DNA from: Oceanospirillum sp964342385
GTDB lineage: Bacteria; Pseudomonadota; Gammaproteobacteria; Pseudomonadales; Halomonadaceae
Assembly (NCBI GenBank): GCA_964342385.1
Contig: CAYFGP010000010.1
Location: 1-64,000, forward strand
Reading direction: 5' to 3'
Length of the DNA stretch: 64,000 nucleotides
The notes beneath the pieces are model-generated. The model was not told the DNA's origin and searched no databases. It worked only from the letters and a program-made list of their open reading frames with translations. Shown here one piece after another: positions 61,102-64,000 of this stretch (positions within the stretch are counted from its first letter, which is position 1; every line of letters begins with the position of its first letter). The translations under genes were made by a program, and so were the position numbers.

Positions 61102-61149
61102 AATCCCTCGTACTCTGGCCCAAATGGTTCAAGGTTCGAGGGATTTTTT
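61101..61149 (+). terminator. Terminator hairpin that also covers the endolysin ribosome site
   Basis: AAATCCCTCG (61101-61110) pairs with CGAGGGATTT (61137-61146), followed by a T-run that touches the ATG at 61150. The GAGGGA ribosome-binding sequence of the next gene lies within the 3' arm. Confidence 0.75.
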
Positions 61150-61653
61150 ATGTCACAAGGTTATGTGCTTGGTTCACGTTCTAAGCGGCGTTTAGGTTCA
61201 TGCCATCCAGATCTGATTAAGGTGGTCGATCTGGCCATTCAGGTAACAAGTGTTGATTTTACTGTGCTTGAGGGTGTGCGCAGTGAAGCCCACCAGAAAA
61301 GGCTCTTTCAACAAGCAAAATCAAAAACCCTTAACTCCCGTCATCTGCCTAAAGTCCCCAAGAACAAACCTGAACTGGGTCCTGTTTCCCATGCTGTGGA
61401 TCTAGGTGCGTGGGTTAATGGCACCGTCAATTGGGATTGGCCCAATTACTTCGAGATCGCTAATTCAATGAAGGCGGCGGCAGAGTTTCTCAATGTACCT
61501 ATCCGCTGGGGTGGTTGCTGGTGTTTGATGGATCAGTACGACAATGCAGAGCAGGCCTACTACGCCTACATCAAGCGCAAGCAAGCAAAAGGCAAAACCC
61601 CGTTCCCGGATGGTCCTCACTTTGAATTAGATTGGGGAGCGTATCCTGTATGA
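61150..61653 (+). CDS. Phage endolysin, M15-type D-Ala/L-Ala peptidase
   Basis: A 167-residue peptidase that cuts peptidoglycan cross-bridges for lysis. M15 zinc motifs: SRHL near residue 58 followed by GPVSHAVDL near 75-83, and HFELDW near the C-terminus. No signal peptide, so the holin encoded next is needed for release. Its ribosome site is inside a hairpin. Confidence 0.9.
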   Translation: MSQGYVLGSRSKRRLGSCHPDLIKVVDLAIQVTSVDFTVLEGVRSEAHQKRLFQQAKSKTLNSRHLPKVPKNKPELGPVSHAVDLGAWVNGTVNWDWPNYFEIANSMKAAAEFLNVPIRWGGCWCLMDQYDNAEQAYYAYIKRKQAKGKTPFPDGPHFELDWGAYPV

Positions 61654-62054
61654 ACCCCTGGAGTGCGGTAACCGCCCTGATACAGCCTGTCGCTGATTTG
61701 GTAGATGAGCTGCACACGTCGGATGAAGAGCGGCTTAAGATCAAATCCGGTCTGTTCAATATGCAGGCTCAGCTGGCCGCACAGGCTATGGATTATGAAG
61801 CCCGCCTGGTCGAAGCCAAAACCCGAGTCATTACCGCTGAAGCGCAGGGGGCCAGTTGGCTGCAGCGCAATTGGCGACCTATCACTATGCTCACTTTCCT
61901 CGTCTTAGTTGTGGCTGACACGTTCGGCCTGACTGCGTTTCGTCTTGCCAATGAAGCCTGGACGCTGTTGCAGATCGGGCTGGGGGGATACGTGATTGGG
62001 CGCAGTGCTGAAAAGATTGTGCCGAAAGTCACGGAAGTTATGAGGAAAGATTGA
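61650..62054 (+). CDS. Holin, 3TM family
   Basis: A 134-residue protein from ATG 61650, overlapping the endolysin stop (ATGA). A helical N-terminal half (ERLKIKSGLFNMQAQLAAQAM) is followed by the membrane part (WRPITMLTFLVLVVADTFGL and a second segment) and VIGRSAEKIVPK, as in the gene-transfer-agent/Mu-like holin group. Confidence 0.82.
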   Translation: MNPWSAVTALIQPVADLVDELHTSDEERLKIKSGLFNMQAQLAAQAMDYEARLVEAKTRVITAEAQGASWLQRNWRPITMLTFLVLVVADTFGLTAFRLANEAWTLLQIGLGGYVIGRSAEKIVPKVTEVMRKD

Positions 62055-62359
62055 TGCTTGAGCTGATTAGTAAACATTGGGCACCGATATCCGGTTTTTT
62101 CAGTCTGGCTACTCTGATTTTAATGGCCTTGTTGGGTAAGACCTTTGCTAAGAAAGAGACGGTTATTCAACTGCAGAAAGATCTGGATAGCGTAAAAGGC
62201 AAAGTGGATGAGATGCCAACTAAGGATGAATGGCACAGCTTGCATCTTGAGATGGCTAATTTACGGGGTGATCTTAAAGCATTAAGCCCTCAGCTGACTC
62301 AAGTTGCAAAAGTGTCTGATTTACTGCTCGAAAATCAAATCAATAAGGAGAAAGCCTGA
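62054..62359 (+). CDS. DUF2730-family phage membrane protein
   Basis: A 101-residue protein from ATG 62054, which overlaps the holin stop. One membrane helix (about residues 10-30) and a long coiled coil. Mu-like phages carry this family at the same place, possibly as a spanin-like or packaging-region protein. Confidence 0.75.
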   Translation: MLELISKHWAPISGFFSLATLILMALLGKTFAKKETVIQLQKDLDSVKGKVDEMPTKDEWHSLHLEMANLRGDLKALSPQLTQVAKVSDLLLENQINKEKA

Positions 62360-62649
62360 TGCCTATTCAGCAGGTGCTGAACGAAGATCAGCGTTTATGT
62401 TTGATCCGCTCTCTTAATGATGCCGGTGGTACGGCTAATGAGTCTGTTGTTCAAGATTGCTTGGATGCCTATGGCCACAAGATCAGCCGTGACAAAGTGC
62501 GTACCCATTTTGCCTGGCTGAAAGAACAGGGCGTGATTGCGGTAGAGGACTTGGCAGGCTGTCAAATTGCGACTTTGACGGGCCTCGGTTATGACCACAT
62601 CGAAAGCCGCAGCACGGTTCCAGGTATTAAGTCTGCTCGTCGGGGTTAA
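62359..62649 (+). CDS. Mu gp26-like small phage protein (VpaChn25_0724 family)
   Basis: A 96-residue winged-helix-like protein (ISRDKVRTHFAWLKEQGVIAVED). AAGGAG upstream, ATG overlaps the previous stop. Conserved position before DUF3486 in Mu-like phages. Confidence 0.72.
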   Translation: MPIQQVLNEDQRLCLIRSLNDAGGTANESVVQDCLDAYGHKISRDKVRTHFAWLKEQGVIAVEDLAGCQIATLTGLGYDHIESRSTVPGIKSARRG

Positions 62650-62651
62650 GC

Positions 62652-63224
62652 ATGTCTGATAAGAAACGCAACCGACGTTCTAAGGTGCAGATGCTGCCTG
62701 AGGATCTAAAAGAACAGCTGGATCAAATGCTCAGGGATGGCCGCTTAGGTCAGCAGGAAATCACCGATATCGTCAACAGCCAAGTTGAAGAAGCCGGTTT
62801 GCCTGATAGCACTAAGATCAGTCAGCCAGGGTTAAGTCGCTACGCCAGTCGGATGGAAAAGATTGGTGCTCGTATTCGCCAGAGTCGAGAAGTGGCTGAA
62901 GTATGGACGGCTAAGCTTGGTAGTGAGCCAACCAGTGAGGTCGGCAAGCTGCTACAGGAGGTCGTCAGAACGATGGCGTTTGATACTGGTATGCATATGA
63001 GTGAGTCAGACAAGCCTGTTGAGCCTAAAGCACTCAGCCAGCTGGCCTTGGCTATTCAGCGCATTGAGCAGGCTGCATTAACAGGTCATAAACGTGAGAA
63101 AGAAATTAGAACGGCATTTGCTGAAGAGGCAGCCAATGCGGTGAGTGAAGAACTGCGCGGCCAAGATGGTATGTCCGAACAGCTGGAAGACCGCATCAAA
63201 AAAGTCTTACTAGGTAAAGCCTAA
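62652..63224 (+). CDS. DUF3486-family protein (Mu gp27-like)
   Basis: A 190-residue helical protein starting MSDKKRNRRSKVQMLPEDLK, typical of DUF3486. It precedes the large terminase as in Mu and is thought to act as a small-terminase-like packaging protein. Confidence 0.85.
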   Translation: MSDKKRNRRSKVQMLPEDLKEQLDQMLRDGRLGQQEITDIVNSQVEEAGLPDSTKISQPGLSRYASRMEKIGARIRQSREVAEVWTAKLGSEPTSEVGKLLQEVVRTMAFDTGMHMSESDKPVEPKALSQLALAIQRIEQAALTGHKREKEIRTAFAEEAANAVSEELRGQDGMSEQLEDRIKKVLLGKA

Positions 63225-64000
63225 TGTCACTCAAGCCTATCAACAAACCCCATAAAATCGACCTCGCAGAAGAGATGGAAATCCACGGTGTTGTTGTGCC
63301 TCAAGAGATTGAGGATGCCATACCAGGTGGAGAAGCCGTTTTTCTGGGATATCAGCAACGCTGGTTTGAAGATGAAAGCCAGATCATGTTTGCTGAAAAA
63401 TCCCGCCGCACAGGTTTGACCTGGGCTGAGTCTGGGCGCAACGTAATCAATGCAGCCAAGCCGAGAAAGAGAAGAGGCTGTAATACGTTTTACGTCGGTT
63501 CTAAGCAAGAGATGGCATTAGAGTATATCGCTGCCTGTGCCCTGTTTGCCAAAGCCTTTAACCAACTGGCTGAGGCTGATGTTTATGAACAAACATTTTG
63601 GGATACAGGAAAAAAGGAAGAGATTCTGACCTACATGATCCGCTTTCCTAACAGCGGATTTAAGATTCAGGCTCTATCCTCCCGCCCCTCTAACTTGCGG
63701 GGTCTGCAAGGTGACGTGGTTATTGATGAGGCCGCGTTCCACGAAGCATTGGAAGAGCTGCTTAAAGCGGCCTTGGCATTGACCATGTGGGGAAACCGGG
63801 TTCGTCTGATCAGTACTCATGATGGCGTTGATAATCTGTTTAATCAGTACATCCAAGAAGCGCGTGAGGGGAAAAAGGATTATTCCATTCACAGAATCAC
63901 TTTAGACGATGCGATTGCAGAAGGTCTGTATCAGCGTATCTGCTACGTTACCGGTCTGGAGTGGTCCCCGGAAGCTGAGAAAAAGTGGCGGGATGATCTC
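63224..64000 (+). CDS. Phage terminase large subunit (Mu gp28-like), cut by window end
   Basis: At least 259 codons, open to the window edge. ATG at 63224 overlaps the previous TAA (TAATG). It has the ATPase-like segment AEKSRRTGLTWAE near residue 67 and the Walker B motif GDVVIDEAAFH near 165, followed by RLISTHDG (motif III). This packaging motor fills phage heads with DNA. Confidence 0.88.
   Translation, partial: MSLKPINKPHKIDLAEEMEIHGVVVPQEIEDAIPGGEAVFLGYQQRWFEDESQIMFAEKSRRTGLTWAESGRNVINAAKPRKRRGCNTFYVGSKQEMALEYIAACALFAKAFNQLAEADVYEQTFWDTGKKEEILTYMIRFPNSGFKIQALSSRPSNLRGLQGDVVIDEAAFHEALEELLKAALALTMWGNRVRLISTHDGVDNLFNQYIQEAREGKKDYSIHRITLDDAIAEGLYQRICYVTGLEWSPEAEKKWRDDL

Larger units (their letters stand above)
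50530..64000. mobile_element. Mu-like transposable prophage, left part
   Basis: Gene order repressor, Ner, transposase A, ATPase B, early genes, GemA, Mor, lysis genes, DUF2730, DUF3486, terminase follows Mu-like phages. Transposase, MuB, Mor and head genes seem intact apart from one frameshifted early gene. The right side lies beyond the window. The left boundary is estimated from repeat-rich DNA between the host terminator and the repressor gene. Confidence 0.9.

Overview
The window looks like a scaffold from a marine gammaproteobacterium, probably Oceanospirillaceae-like (Amphritea/Neptunomonas type). That placement is a guess from gene content: a pyoverdine-type siderophore locus, a gammaproteobacterial suf operon, many chemoreceptors, a TTT transporter and a Mu-like prophage. 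Bases 47624-47723 are exactly 100 Ns, flanked by two identical 55-base copies, so the gap is probably an unmerged contig overlap.

Region 1 (1-22.4 kb) is a siderophore island with a pyoverdine-like parts list: the 3' end of the last NRPS (A-PCP-TE), a TonB receptor with a signalling domain, a TPR-sulfotransferase, PvdT/PvdR-like efflux, PvdE-like exporter, PvdM-like dipeptidase homologue, Tat-exported PvdP-like tyrosinase, PvdA-like ornithine hydroxylase, PvdQ-like acylase, an Sfp/EntD-type phosphopantetheinyl transferase and a FecR-type anti-sigma factor. Four promoters carry the iron-starvation sigma box TAAAT-N16-CGT (one as TAATT), three of them extended as CGTTAA. This ties receptor, pvdM-pvdE, pvdP and pvdA to one PvdS-like sigma factor encoded outside the window. 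The implied pathway is an acylated NRPS precursor, export by PvdE, periplasmic deacylation (PvdQ) and chromophore oxidation (PvdP with PvdM), release, re-uptake and signalling through receptor and FecR.

Region 2 (22.8-25 kb) is a small minus-strand operon with a PhaC-like protein and two small proteins. Region 3 (25.2-27.3 kb) is a chemoreceptor. Region 4 (27.6-34.6 kb) is an Rrf2 regulator and sufBCDST with a small membrane protein and a Rieske ferredoxin, with an IscR-like operator in front. Region 5 (34.7-42.8 kb) has an HD-GYP protein, two chemoreceptors and an AraC regulator preceded by two similar modules bounded by inverted motifs. Region 6 (42.9-50.4 kb) has a LysR regulator, a tctBAC transporter, and RidA, an amino-acid oxidase and an Asp/Glu racemase. 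This is probably one catabolic unit for an amino or organic acid, with highly structured intergenic DNA.

Region 7 (about 50.5 kb to the window end) is the left part of a Mu-like transposable prophage: CI/LexA-type repressor, operators, Ner, DDE transposase (MuA), MuB ATPase, early genes, GemA, Mor, lysis genes, then packaging genes up to a terminase cut by the window edge. It carries a predicted single-chain double-lobed CsrA-like protein and an Rmf-like protein, both candidate regulators of host translation, and a terminator hairpin that also covers the ribosome binding site of the lysis gene.
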